A stretch of 48,579 bases of DNA from Deltaproteobacteria bacterium (lineage in GTDB: Bacteria; Desulfobacterota; Desulfuromonadia; Geobacterales; Pseudopelobacteraceae): contig JAJXWO010000009.1 in the NCBI GenBank assembly GCA_021781535.1, positions 47,329 through 95,907 of the forward strand, in the 5' to 3' direction. The translations under genes were made by a program, and so were the position numbers. Below the pieces are notes generated by a model. It worked only from the letters and a program-made list of their open reading frames with translations, made no database searches and had not been told where the DNA came from. Shown piece by piece: positions 7,193 through 14,760 of this stretch. Numbering within the stretch: position 1 is the first letter of the stretch; the number at the start of each line of letters is the position of its first letter.

Positions 7193-7435
7193 ATGGCAAT
7201 CACTCCTCTTTTCACATCGGCAGAACTTGACACCCACATCGCCGCATACAAGCAGGCGCTGATTGATGTCGCCTCCGGCCAAATTGTTAAACTGACAACC
7301 GGCGGCTCTGATCGTCAGCTTACCCTGGCCGATCTGCCCGAAATCCGCGCTACCCTCGAATTTTACCAAAAAGAAAAAGCCAAAACCGCCGGCATATCAG
7401 GCCCGCAATTTCTCCCTGCGAGGCCACGCCGATGA
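7193..7435 (+). CDS. gpW-like head-tail joining protein
   Basis: An 80-residue protein of the gpW family: two helices (THIAAYKQALIDVASGQ and LPEIRATLEFYQKEK) around a short beta hairpin (VKLTTGGSDRQLTLAD). In lambda, gpW closes the portal after packaging and prepares it for gpFII. Its place between terminase and portal is as in lambda. The ATG at 7193 is chosen over a TTG at 7187; no clear RBS is seen for either. The stop overlaps the portal ATG (ATGA). Confidence 0.75.
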   Translation: MAITPLFTSAELDTHIAAYKQALIDVASGQIVKLTTGGSDRQLTLADLPEIRATLEFYQKEKAKTAGISGPQFLPARPRR

Positions 7436-9006
7436 GTGCCAACTGCCGCGTCGGAAAATCATTCCTGTCACCCCGCGCTCAATCCATCGCCCTGCCCAAA
7501 ATGCAAGGCTCGTCATTCAGCCGTTCCGCCGGATCAGCAGCCGGTACCATGTCTAACTGGTCACCGCGTCGCCTCACCTGGATCGAGGAAGGCCGCCAGC
7601 GTGAACGCATTGTCGAGCGCGCCAACGATATCGCCACCAACAACGCCCACGGCGCCAGCCTCATTGATTCCATTACTACCAACACCGTCGGGACCGGACT
7701 CTGGCCCCAGGCGAAACCAAACTGGAAACGTCTCGGCATCACCGAAGAACAAGCGCAAGAAATCGCCGAAACGATGGAATGGGAGTTTGAGCAATGGACC
7801 AAAGAAGCCGACGCCTCCTCTCCCAGTGCTGAGACGGCAACCTCCAATTTTTACGGCCTCCAGTTTCAAAACATCTGGTCGATGCTCGTCAACGGCGAAT
7901 TCATCAACCTGCCGCTCATGCTCGATGATCCATCGCGCCGCTACTCGCTGGCCCTGCAAACGATCGATCCCGTCCGCCTCCGGACACCAATGGCATACCT
8001 CGGTACTAAAGACGTCCGCGACGGCATCCGCCTCGGCAAAAACAGCCAGCCAACCGGATACCTGATAGCAGATCCGGAGGACGGCAAACTGTATGCGTCT
8101 CTTGATCTGCGCAGCTTCCGCGAACTGCCGCCCAAAGCTGGCCACCGCCCGACAGTCATTCACCGCTTTCACAAGAAAATGCCCGAGCAGGTTCGTGGCA
8201 ATTCCATCCTGGCCCCGGCCATGAAGTTTTTCCGCGACATGAATGACTATCTGGACTTTGAACTGGTCGGGGCAATCATCGCCGCCAGCTTCCCGGTGTT
8301 CATCGAAAAAGCTCCGGATACCGATGCTGAAGAACAATACGGCAGCGACGGTACCGCCGCCGATCCGACCCGTTATCAGGAAGTTTCTCCCGGCGTTATG
8401 TACGGCAACGCTGGTGAAAAGCCGACAGTTCTCGCCAACCCGCGCCCCGGCGGGTCGTTCGGCACTTTTGTCGAAACCGTCCTGCGCGCTGTTGGTGCCA
8501 GCTGCGGCATGCCGTACGAAGTTATCGCCAAGGATTTCAGCAAAACCAACTATTCCAGCGCCCGCGCTGCCCTTGAAGAAGCGTGGCGGGTATTCGGCAT
8601 GTACCAGGACTGGCTCGTCACCTATTTCTGCCAGGTTGTCTGGGAAATGGTCTGGGAGGAAGCCTGGTTGCGTGGGCGCATTAAACTGCCCGCCGGTTCT
8701 CCTGATTTCTATACCGCCCGTGCTGAATGGACCGCCGCTACCTGGATCGTCCCCGAGCGTACCAGCCTTGATCCGGTAAAAGAGATCGTCGCCGCCGTTA
8801 TGGCCAAAAACAACAACATGGGCACCGATGCCGATTTCTGCGCCAAGCGTGGCAAGGATTGGGAAGCTGTCTATAGCCAGCGCTCCCGTGAAATCAACAA
8901 GGCCAAAGAGCTGGGCCTGCCGGATAGTGCCGGTGCCAAAAAAGAAACGGTATCCAAAACCGCGCCTGATCCGGTTACAGATCCGGCGACAGAGGAACAA
9001 CCATGA
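7432..9006 (+). CDS. phage portal protein, lambda gpB family
   Basis: A 524-residue protein with lambda portal hallmarks: an early RERIVERANDIATNNAHG region (~60-85), a FYGLQFQNIWSMLVNGE segment near ~140, and a YEVIAKDFSKTNYSSARAA motif near ~360. Twelve copies form the portal ring through which DNA passes. The N-terminal ~45 residues are Ser/Ala-rich, and the C-terminal ~40 are Lys/Pro/Thr-rich and probably flexible. The gene overlaps both neighbours by 4 nt. Confidence 0.93.
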   Translation: MSANCRVGKSFLSPRAQSIALPKMQGSSFSRSAGSAAGTMSNWSPRRLTWIEEGRQRERIVERANDIATNNAHGASLIDSITTNTVGTGLWPQAKPNWKRLGITEEQAQEIAETMEWEFEQWTKEADASSPSAETATSNFYGLQFQNIWSMLVNGEFINLPLMLDDPSRRYSLALQTIDPVRLRTPMAYLGTKDVRDGIRLGKNSQPTGYLIADPEDGKLYASLDLRSFRELPPKAGHRPTVIHRFHKKMPEQVRGNSILAPAMKFFRDMNDYLDFELVGAIIAASFPVFIEKAPDTDAEEQYGSDGTAADPTRYQEVSPGVMYGNAGEKPTVLANPRPGGSFGTFVETVLRAVGASCGMPYEVIAKDFSKTNYSSARAALEEAWRVFGMYQDWLVTYFCQVVWEMVWEEAWLRGRIKLPAGSPDFYTARAEWTAATWIVPERTSLDPVKEIVAAVMAKNNNMGTDADFCAKRGKDWEAVYSQRSREINKAKELGLPDSAGAKKETVSKTAPDPVTDPATEEQP

Positions 9007-10334
9007 AAAATATCAGAATAGCCGAACTGCTCTTCAATCGTCCGCTGATGATTTCAGAATCAAAACTGAACGTCATTCTTCACGCCCTGGGGCCGCGCTT
9101 CAATCTGGATATGAATGCGCTGCCGCCTGGTGTCAACATGGCGCAAATCAGTGACCAGGAGCGCAACCGTGCCGGATACAAAGCAGCAGCCGGTGTCGGC
9201 ATCATCGGCATATACGGGCCGCTGATGCACCGGGTTATGGCCTCCGATTATCCCAGTGGCGGCCCGACAACCTATGCCGATATCCGTCGATCGTTTGATC
9301 TGGCGATGGTCGATGATGCCGTTCAATCCATTGTCCTGGAGATTGATTCTCCCGGTGGCGAAGTCCACGGAGTTTTCGACCTGGCCGATCATATCTTCCA
9401 GTCTCGCGGGCAAAAACCGATCACCGCCGTCATAAACGAATCGGCATACAGCGCCGGTTACTTGCTCGCCTCCGCTGCCGATCGCATCATCGTTCCCCGC
9501 ACCGGTGGCGTCGGTTCCATCGGCGTTATTGCCACCCATGCCGATTTCAGCCGTGCCGAAGATGCTGCCGGAATAACCGTTACCCATGTTTTCGCCGGTG
9601 CGCGTAAAGCGGATTTCTCACCGCACCAACCGCTCGGCAATGAAGCCCACGCCCTGCTGCAGGGCATGGTTGACGATACCTACGAAATGTTTGCCGACAC
9701 CGTGGCCCGACATCGCAAAATGTCGGTTAAAGCGGTCAAGGGCACTGAGGCTGGAATATATGAAGGCAAAAAAGCGGTTGCCGCAGGGCTTGCGGATGAA
9801 GTCCAGGCCGCCGACAAGGCTATATCGTCAAGCAACGGCAAAAGCGGCCGCGCCATGATCACTGCCACCAAAACCGCGTCACATACATCAAAAACGGAGG
9901 AGAGTATGACACTCGAAGAGTTGAGAACGAATCACCCCGATCTGGTCTCACAGATCGAAACAGATGCCCGGCAGGGCATGATTGCCGCTGCCGATGCCAC
10001 CGCCGCCCAGGCAACAGCCGTTGCCGCCGAACAGTCCCGCGTCTGCGGATTGGTTACCGCCGCATTCGGTGCAGAGTCCGGAACAAAGCTGAGTGCCGTC
10101 GCCGCCAAAGGCCTGACCGCCGAAGACGTATCGACGCTCGGCATTACCTTTGCCGCAACAGCCTCCGGTCCTATTGATGAGAACAAAGTTGACGAAGCCA
10201 GCCGTGCCGCCATTCTGCAAGGCTTGAAAAATGTTGCTCCTACCGGCCTCAACAATGTGCAGCCAACAGCCGGAGAAGCCGCTGAAAGAACAGCCGCTGC
10301 CGCAGGGATCGCCGCTGGCGGCAAACAGAGATAA
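9003..10334 (+). CDS. prohead protease, S49 family (lambda gpC), with scaffold tail
   Basis: A 443-residue protein. Residues ~65-270 form an S49 (SppA/gpC) fold: IVLEIDSPGGEV oxyanion region (~112-123), the nucleophile serine in ESAYSAGY (~146-153), and the likely general-base lysine in GARKADF (~200). It should process the prohead and scaffold. The C-terminal ~140 residues are Ala-rich, helical and assembly-scaffold-like, and can also be made separately from the internal start at 9906. The start overlaps the portal stop by 4 nt. Confidence 0.9.
   Translation: MKNIRIAELLFNRPLMISESKLNVILHALGPRFNLDMNALPPGVNMAQISDQERNRAGYKAAAGVGIIGIYGPLMHRVMASDYPSGGPTTYADIRRSFDLAMVDDAVQSIVLEIDSPGGEVHGVFDLADHIFQSRGQKPITAVINESAYSAGYLLASAADRIIVPRTGGVGSIGVIATHADFSRAEDAAGITVTHVFAGARKADFSPHQPLGNEAHALLQGMVDDTYEMFADTVARHRKMSVKAVKGTEAGIYEGKKAVAAGLADEVQAADKAISSSNGKSGRAMITATKTASHTSKTEESMTLEELRTNHPDLVSQIETDARQGMIAAADATAAQATAVAAEQSRVCGLVTAAFGAESGTKLSAVAAKGLTAEDVSTLGITFAATASGPIDENKVDEASRAAILQGLKNVAPTGLNNVQPTAGEAAERTAAAAGIAAGGKQR
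9906..10334 (+). CDS. nested scaffold protein, Nu3-like (internal start)
   Basis: An in-frame ATG at 9906 (codon 302 of the protease gene) is preceded at a suitable distance by a strong RBS (GGAGGAGAGT). The product would be 142 residues starting MTLEELRTNHPDLV, helical and Ala-rich. Lambda makes its Nu3 scaffold in exactly this way from the 3' end of gene C. The shared frame and strong RBS make separate translation likely, but this is inferred, not shown. Confidence 0.72.
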   Translation: MTLEELRTNHPDLVSQIETDARQGMIAAADATAAQATAVAAEQSRVCGLVTAAFGAESGTKLSAVAAKGLTAEDVSTLGITFAATASGPIDENKVDEASRAAILQGLKNVAPTGLNNVQPTAGEAAERTAAAAGIAAGGKQR

Positions 10335-10370
10335 CCACCACCCACACACTAATACACGGAGGATTACACC

Positions 10371-10712
10371 ATGGAAACTTTTACCCCTGACAAACTGCTG
10401 GCCGGAGATTACCCGGCAGTAACCGACATCGTAGTTATCGACACTGGCGCTTTGGTGCGCGGCACCCTGCTCGGCAAAATTACCGCAACAGGCAAGTACA
10501 TTAAATGTGATAGCGCTGCTGTTGACGGTTCGCAGGCCCCGCTTGCCATTCTTGCCGAAGATGCAGACGCTACCGCTGGTGATGTCAATGCCACTGTCTA
10601 TCTGTCCGGCGCTTTCAATCAGGACGCCGTGACGTTCGGCGGGGCTGATACCGCTGCCACTCACCGTGCCGCTCTGCGCGACCTCAATATCTATCTGAAA
10701 GCGGTCGCCTAG
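10371..10712 (+). CDS. head decoration protein, lambda gpD-like
   Basis: A 113-residue protein matching the gpD/HDPD family in size, position and motifs: a TGALVRGTLLGKIT stretch and then PLAILAEDADAT, with a hydrophobic end near LSGAFNQDAV. Trimers bind the capsid surface and stabilise the expanded head. RBS GGAGG lies 9 bases upstream. It sits between the scaffold and the major capsid gene, as in lambda. Confidence 0.85.
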   Translation: METFTPDKLLAGDYPAVTDIVVIDTGALVRGTLLGKITATGKYIKCDSAAVDGSQAPLAILAEDADATAGDVNATVYLSGAFNQDAVTFGGADTAATHRAALRDLNIYLKAVA

Positions 10713-10745
10713 GCGCCGTTTAAAACTCTCTTGGAGGAGTCAATC

Positions 10746-11936
10746 ATGAAGACCATTTCAACGTTCCTGTCCTGGACCCTGCTGCTGTTTGTGGCAATCC
10801 TTTGTTTTCCCGCTGGCCACGCCATCGCTGCTGAACCTCTCACAGCCGGGGCGCTCGCCATTCCGTTCCTTGGTATGGGCCTGATCGATATTTTCGATAC
10901 CCGCACCATGATTGAAGCTGTTGAACAGATGTATCGCCCCGGGCGTTGGTTGCGTGACACCTTTTTCCCTGCTGCCGTTCCAGCCGACACCGAATCTCTC
11001 GATGTCGATATCATCAAGGGCGGTCGTAAACTCGCCCCTTTCTGCTCGCCGTTGACTGAAGGCAAGGTTGTCCCCGGTGTCGGCTTTACCACACAGACAC
11101 TGAAGCCCGGATACATCAAACCCAAACGGGTTACTACTGCCGCCGATCTGCTCACCCGTTCACCTGGCGCCATTCTTTATGCCGGTGGCGAAACAATCGA
11201 GCAGCGCGCTCAGAAGAAACTCGGCGCTGACCTTGCCGACCTGATGGACACCATTGACCGCCGTGAGGAATGGATGGCCGCTTCTGCACTTGATCTGGGC
11301 GCAATCACCATGAAGATCAAGGGTGAAACAGCCGATCAATCCGTGCTGGTAGATTTCCAGATGGCCGCTACACACAAAATTACCCTGGCCGGCACTGATC
11401 TCTGGTCGGATGCCGCCAGCGATCCTCTGGCAAAACTTGCCTCGATTGCTTCGACTATCCGCAAGGATTCCGGTGTTTCCCCTGATGTCCTGGTTCTCGG
11501 CTCAGATGCCGCCGCTGCATTCGTTAAAAACGCTGCTGTCCAGAAATATATGGACATGCTCAAGGTCGATGTTGGTCAGATCAAGCCACAGGAATTGCCG
11601 CAGGGCGTCACGTATATCTGCAGCCTCCGTTACCCCGGCTTGTTCATCGACGTCTATTCCTACGACGAATGGTATGAGCACGAAGACACAAACGTGTTGA
11701 CCCCTATGGTGCCTCTCAAAAAGGCCTGGCTTGGCTCGACCCGTTCTGCCAACCGCACCCAATATGCGGTTATCCAGGACATCGAAGCTATCGAGGGCGG
11801 TATGGCTGCCGTTTCTCGCTTTCCCAAATCCTGGGTAACCAAAGATCCCGCGGTTCGTTGGTTGATGGTACAGGCCGCACCGCTGCCGACTATGAAACAG
11901 CCGGATGCATTCGCCTCGATTCAGGTCCTCGCATAA
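10746..11936 (+). CDS. major capsid protein, lambda gpE-like, with signal-like N-terminus
   Basis: A 396-residue protein related to lambda gpE, clearest in TLKPGYIKPKRV (~120) and in the C-terminus, where SRFPKSWVTKDPAVRW and the following AAPLP recall the end of gpE. It forms the capsid shell. Its first ~30 residues (MKT, a long hydrophobic run, then AGHAIAAEP) look like a Sec signal peptide, absent from lambda gpE. The start is well supported by GGAGGA upstream of ATG 10746. The segment may be removed by the prohead protease; alternatively translation starts at Met ~44. Confidence 0.9.
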   Translation: MKTISTFLSWTLLLFVAILCFPAGHAIAAEPLTAGALAIPFLGMGLIDIFDTRTMIEAVEQMYRPGRWLRDTFFPAAVPADTESLDVDIIKGGRKLAPFCSPLTEGKVVPGVGFTTQTLKPGYIKPKRVTTAADLLTRSPGAILYAGGETIEQRAQKKLGADLADLMDTIDRREEWMAASALDLGAITMKIKGETADQSVLVDFQMAATHKITLAGTDLWSDAASDPLAKLASIASTIRKDSGVSPDVLVLGSDAAAAFVKNAAVQKYMDMLKVDVGQIKPQELPQGVTYICSLRYPGLFIDVYSYDEWYEHEDTNVLTPMVPLKKAWLGSTRSANRTQYAVIQDIEAIEGGMAAVSRFPKSWVTKDPAVRWLMVQAAPLPTMKQPDAFASIQVLA

Positions 11937-11992
11937 CCATAAACCATTAATGCCGGTGGCGGTGTAATGCCGCCCCGGCGAAAGGAACTATC

Positions 11993-12319
11993 ATGGCAAA
12001 AACAGCCCTTATCGTAGCCGTTCTTGGCTGCATCCATATCGGAGACAAAGAACATGTCCCCGGCGGCAAACCTTTTGAGTGTGAAGCAAAAGAAGCAAAA
12101 CGCCTGATCAAGCTGGGCGTTGCTGCGCTTGCTACAGAAAAAGACCAAACGCAATCAGATGACGACTCCACAGATGACAATGCAAAAGCCGATCTGCTTG
12201 CCGCAATTGCTGCAGCTGAAACAGTAGATGCTTTGCAGGCGCTTATGCCAGAGGCCCAGCCGGATGATGAAATTGCCGCGGCCTTTGTCGCAAAAATGAC
12301 CGAACTGGAAGAGGCATAA
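11993..12319 (+). CDS. hypothetical head-associated protein
   Basis: A 108-residue acidic protein. The N-terminal ~45 residues (HIGDKEHVPGGKPFECEAKE, then KRLIKLGVA) resemble short beta-rich domains often found just after phage capsid genes. The second half is Asp/Ala-rich and helical. Position and acidity recall lambda gpFI, which helps the terminase contact the prohead, but I see no sequence proof. RBS GAAAGGAAC precedes the ATG. Confidence 0.6.
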   Translation: MAKTALIVAVLGCIHIGDKEHVPGGKPFECEAKEAKRLIKLGVAALATEKDQTQSDDDSTDDNAKADLLAAIAAAETVDALQALMPEAQPDDEIAAAFVAKMTELEEA

Positions 12320-12321
12320 CA

Positions 12322-12642
12322 ATGTCATTCGGGGCCCTGATAGTTAAATGCAATACGGTGTCTATCGGGGCCTTTGCCAACGTCGACGTCAGCATCTCCC
12401 TCGACGGCCTCCTTGTCAGAGACGACATTCGCGGCATTTTCGATGAGTCCAGTGAAGTGGTGTCACCGTATGAAGCAAGCCAGATCGTATTCAAACCGGC
12501 AGTTAGCGTCCAAGACAGCGATTTCAGCGGGATAACCAGCGCCAACGTACTGACGATCCGTGGCAAGGATTACCGCTTTGACGGCAAACCCCGACCGGAC
12601 GGCAACGGATTCACACTTATTTATCTGCAGGTAAAAAAATGA
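12322..12642 (+). CDS. head-tail attachment protein, gpFII-like (putative)
   Basis: A 106-residue predicted beta-rich protein that ends in IRGKDYRFDGKPRPDGNG and a short beta strand, similar to small head-tail joining proteins of the gpFII type. Size and position between head and tail genes support the role of joining the tail to the portal-gpW complex. It starts 2 bases after the upstream stop and overlaps the next gene by 4 nt. Confidence 0.55.
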   Translation: MSFGALIVKCNTVSIGAFANVDVSISLDGLLVRDDIRGIFDESSEVVSPYEASQIVFKPAVSVQDSDFSGITSANVLTIRGKDYRFDGKPRPDGNGFTLIYLQVKK

Positions 12643-13091
12643 CCGTACAAGCCCAAATAGATGCATATATCGCCGCGCTGCTGGCAACCATCACCATCGC
12701 CAACGGTTACCAAACCGACGCCGGTGCCGCTGTCTACAAAGAGCTGGAATACACCGCACACCCGGACATCATGCCATCAATAGCCTGGTTCCCGGGAGAT
12801 CTGCAGAGCGGTGTCGAAATCGGGCCGGTACCGCCGGAAATGGGCGAGACAAATCATTTATATCCGATGTCCTGGGAAGGTTTCATCGCCGACGACCTGG
12901 ATGGCTCAGCCGGGCGCAAACTCAAGGCCGATCTGGTCAAGGCTCTTTATGTCGACTTTCGATTCGGCGGCTTGATCGAGATTATCGACAGTTGCAAATC
13001 TTCGGTGGCTGTCCAAGCCGGGGAAGATGTTTTTAGCATCGTGCAGGTCAGTTTCACCATTTTTTACGTCACGCCTTTTGGGCAGGAATAA
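12639..13091 (+). CDS. tail completion/terminator protein (putative)
   Basis: A 150-residue protein with an N-terminal helix (QAQIDAYIAALLATI) followed by beta strands (VYKELEYTAHPDIMP, then VQVSFTIFYVTPF), the general layout of tail terminator proteins such as gpU/gpZ. It would cap the tail tube and connect it to the head. ATGA-type overlap with the preceding gene. The assignment is by position and fold impression. Confidence 0.55.
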   Translation: MTVQAQIDAYIAALLATITIANGYQTDAGAAVYKELEYTAHPDIMPSIAWFPGDLQSGVEIGPVPPEMGETNHLYPMSWEGFIADDLDGSAGRKLKADLVKALYVDFRFGGLIEIIDSCKSSVAVQAGEDVFSIVQVSFTIFYVTPFGQE

Positions 13092-13113
13092 TACTAAACC
13101 GGGAGTCGTCACA

Positions 13114-13461
13114 ATGCCTGATGAAATGTCCATCGCCCTGGAAGATCTTCAAGAGATCATGGAAATGCTTCCGGACCCGCCGGCCTCAGGAGAAAAGCGC
13201 CACAATGCCTTGACCCGTGATGATGTGTTGATAATCGCCAAGATCATCCAGGCGATGTCACACAACGAATGCAGCATGGGGCTCACCCCCGAAGAAATCG
13301 GCAAGATCAAGACGGCGGTGCAACTGGTCAACAAGGGCATCCTCGGCATCGGCTGGCTAATTCTCGCCGCTGTTGTTGCCGGTCTGCTCAAGGCGACCTG
13401 GTGGGGCGTCCAGCACGGCATTTTGGAAGCCGCCGACACGGCTCAAAAAGCGGCCAAATAA
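13114..13461 (+). CDS. phage holin (putative), one transmembrane segment
   Basis: A 115-residue protein: an acidic N-terminal ~75 residues (ALTRDDVLIIAKIIQAMS, then LTPEEIGKIKTAV), one hydrophobic helix at ~82-98 (ILGIGWLILAAVVAGLL) and a short C-terminal tail. It lies directly before an endolysin, so it is probably the membrane-permeabilising or pinholin component of lysis. ATG 13114 follows GGGAG at a usable distance; an earlier in-frame start lies inside the preceding gene. Confidence 0.7.
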   Translation: MPDEMSIALEDLQEIMEMLPDPPASGEKRHNALTRDDVLIIAKIIQAMSHNECSMGLTPEEIGKIKTAVQLVNKGILGIGWLILAAVVAGLLKATWWGVQHGILEAADTAQKAAK

Positions 13462-13462
13462 T

Positions 13463-14065
13463 ATGAAAAATTTTACGGCATACCTGTTAATGGCGCTGGC
13501 CTGCTCACTGGCTCACCCGGCAGCCGCCGCCGATATCAACAAGTCATTGGCCACTGTTTTCGGGCATGAAGGCGGGCTGCAGTGTGATCCATCCGATCCG
13601 GGCAACTGGACCGGCGGCAGGGTTGGCCATGGCCGCCAGGGCTGCACCAAATACGGCATAGCAACCAACACGTATCCACATCTTGATATCCGCAACATGA
13701 CGCTCAAGCGGGCGGGGGAATTATACAAGCGGGACTTTTGGGACCCGATCCACCTGGGCGAGTTTGAAAGCCAGGCGACCGCCACGGAGATCTTCGACAC
13801 CTCGGTAAATTGCGGCGTCGCTACCGGTGGCAACATCGTTATCCGCCTGGTCAATATCTTTGGCCCGGCACACTACAAGCTGAACGGCCACGTCAATTTC
13901 GAAATGGTCGAATGGATCAATAAGTACACGCGCAAAAAGACGAACCGCACCACATTTTACAAGGCGCTCAACGTGCTGCAGGGGCAACGATACCTGCAGA
14001 TTATCGAGAACAATTTCCGCATGGCGAAATATTCGAATAGTTGGTTTGGAAGGGTGGGGCAGTAA
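13463..14065 (+). CDS. endolysin, glycoside hydrolase 108 family, with signal peptide
   Basis: A 200-residue peptidoglycan hydrolase. Residues 1-22 are a signal peptide (MKNF, a hydrophobic core, then HPAAAA). The mature part starts with the GH108 signature around VFGHEGGLQCDPSD, in which E36 is the expected catalytic acid. It continues with GRQGCTKYGIAT, a YKRDFWDPI motif and FDTSVNCG. A Sec-exported lysin does not need a large holin hole. The start is ATG 13463, one base after the holin stop; its stop overlaps the spanin ATG (TAATG). Confidence 0.88.
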   Translation: MKNFTAYLLMALACSLAHPAAAADINKSLATVFGHEGGLQCDPSDPGNWTGGRVGHGRQGCTKYGIATNTYPHLDIRNMTLKRAGELYKRDFWDPIHLGEFESQATATEIFDTSVNCGVATGGNIVIRLVNIFGPAHYKLNGHVNFEMVEWINKYTRKKTNRTTFYKALNVLQGQRYLQIIENNFRMAKYSNSWFGRVGQ

Positions 14066-14469
14066 TGTCGATTATCGCAATCGTCATCAAATACTGGCGG
14101 GAAATCGCCGTCGCGCTGCTGATCCTGCTGTTGATCGCAGTGGGCTTTTACCTCAGGTCTGTATTTGCCGAACGCGACCAGCTCAAAGCAGCAAACAGTG
14201 TCCTGGCCGCGCAGCTGAAAGATGCGGCCCAAACGCAGGAACTGGCCAACAAGTTTACCGAGGCCATCAGCCAGATCAAAATCAGGAGCAACGTCAATGT
14301 GCAACGTATCGAAAGCCTGCCGAAACCTGTGTTTGTTGATAATAGCGCTCCTCTGCTGCTCGTCCCTGGGGGCGTGCTGCAAAGCGTGTATCCGCCCCCA
14401 GCTGCCAGTGGAGCCGCAACCGGTAATGCATCAGATCGAAGTGTGGCCGCCGGCAAACCCGGCAGCTGA
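14065..14469 (+). CDS. inner-membrane spanin subunit (Rz-like)
   Basis: A 134-residue protein with one N-terminal membrane anchor (~11-30, IAVALLILLLIAVGFYL) and a periplasmic coiled coil (~33-80: FAERDQLKAANSVLAAQL). The rest is Pro/Ala-rich. This is the i-spanin pattern; with the o-spanin it fuses inner and outer membranes in the last lysis step. It follows the endolysin with a 1-nt overlap. Residues beyond ~78 share DNA with the o-spanin gene in another frame. Confidence 0.8.
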   Translation: MSIIAIVIKYWREIAVALLILLLIAVGFYLRSVFAERDQLKAANSVLAAQLKDAAQTQELANKFTEAISQIKIRSNVNVQRIESLPKPVFVDNSAPLLLVPGGVLQSVYPPPAASGAATGNASDRSVAAGKPGS

Positions 14470-14593
14470 ATTTTGTCTCTCCGATCGGGGTCGGCGTGAC
14501 GTGCTGGTCAACCTGGAGGCATACCGCGCCGCACTGGAAAGTTGTCGTGAAACTATACGCATTTATAACGCCGAAATTAAAGGAGTCCATTAA
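14297..14593 (+). CDS. outer-membrane lipoprotein spanin (Rz1-like), overlapping gene
   Basis: A 98-residue lipoprotein starting at ATG 14297 inside the i-spanin gene in another frame and running past its end. The signal (CRNLCLLIIALLCCSS) ends in a lipobox LGA-C, with the lipidated Cys at ~27. A Pro-rich stretch (IRPQLPVEPQPV) follows, then a helical tail. Overlapping Rz/Rz1 gene pairs are typical of lambda-like lysis cassettes. The tail (~45 residues after the i-spanin stop) is longer than in lambda Rz1. Its stop overlaps the next ATG (TAATG). Confidence 0.78.
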   Translation: MCNVSKACRNLCLLIIALLCCSSLGACCKACIRPQLPVEPQPVMHQIEVWPPANPAAEFCLSDRGRRDVLVNLEAYRAALESCRETIRIYNAEIKGVH

Positions 14594-14760
14594 TGGCAAA
14601 AATCAATGTAATCGGCAAAGGCAACCTCGGTTTCTCTCCCAAATTTGGGGAGATCGTCGCAGGTCAGGAATACACCATTGAAGAGGAAGATTTCGCTGAT
14701 CAGCTCTTCGACCGTAAATCGTCAAAAAAACAAATTGAGCAGAAGGGAGGGGATGAATAA
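14593..14760 (+). CDS. small conserved-looking tail-module protein
   Basis: A 55-residue protein reading MAKINVIGKGNLGFSPKFGE at the start, then a short acidic stretch (TIEEEDFADQLF) and a Lys-rich end. A good RBS (AGGAGT) lies 7 bases before the ATG. Both ends overlap neighbours by one base (TAATG each time). A beta hairpin plus helix of this kind often occurs next to tail tube genes, but I do not know the family. Its function is undetermined. Confidence 0.62.
   Translation: MAKINVIGKGNLGFSPKFGEIVAGQEYTIEEEDFADQLFDRKSSKKQIEQKGGDE

Noticed and set aside
6862..7199. Overlapping - strand frames across the tRNA-like RNA
   Set aside because: Their sequence (GGGEIRTPT type) is the known antisense translation of a tRNA T-arm, not a protein.
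7561..9000. 479-residue - strand frame across the portal gene
   Set aside because: Shadow frame caused by GC codon bias of the portal gene; no RBS or recognisable domain.
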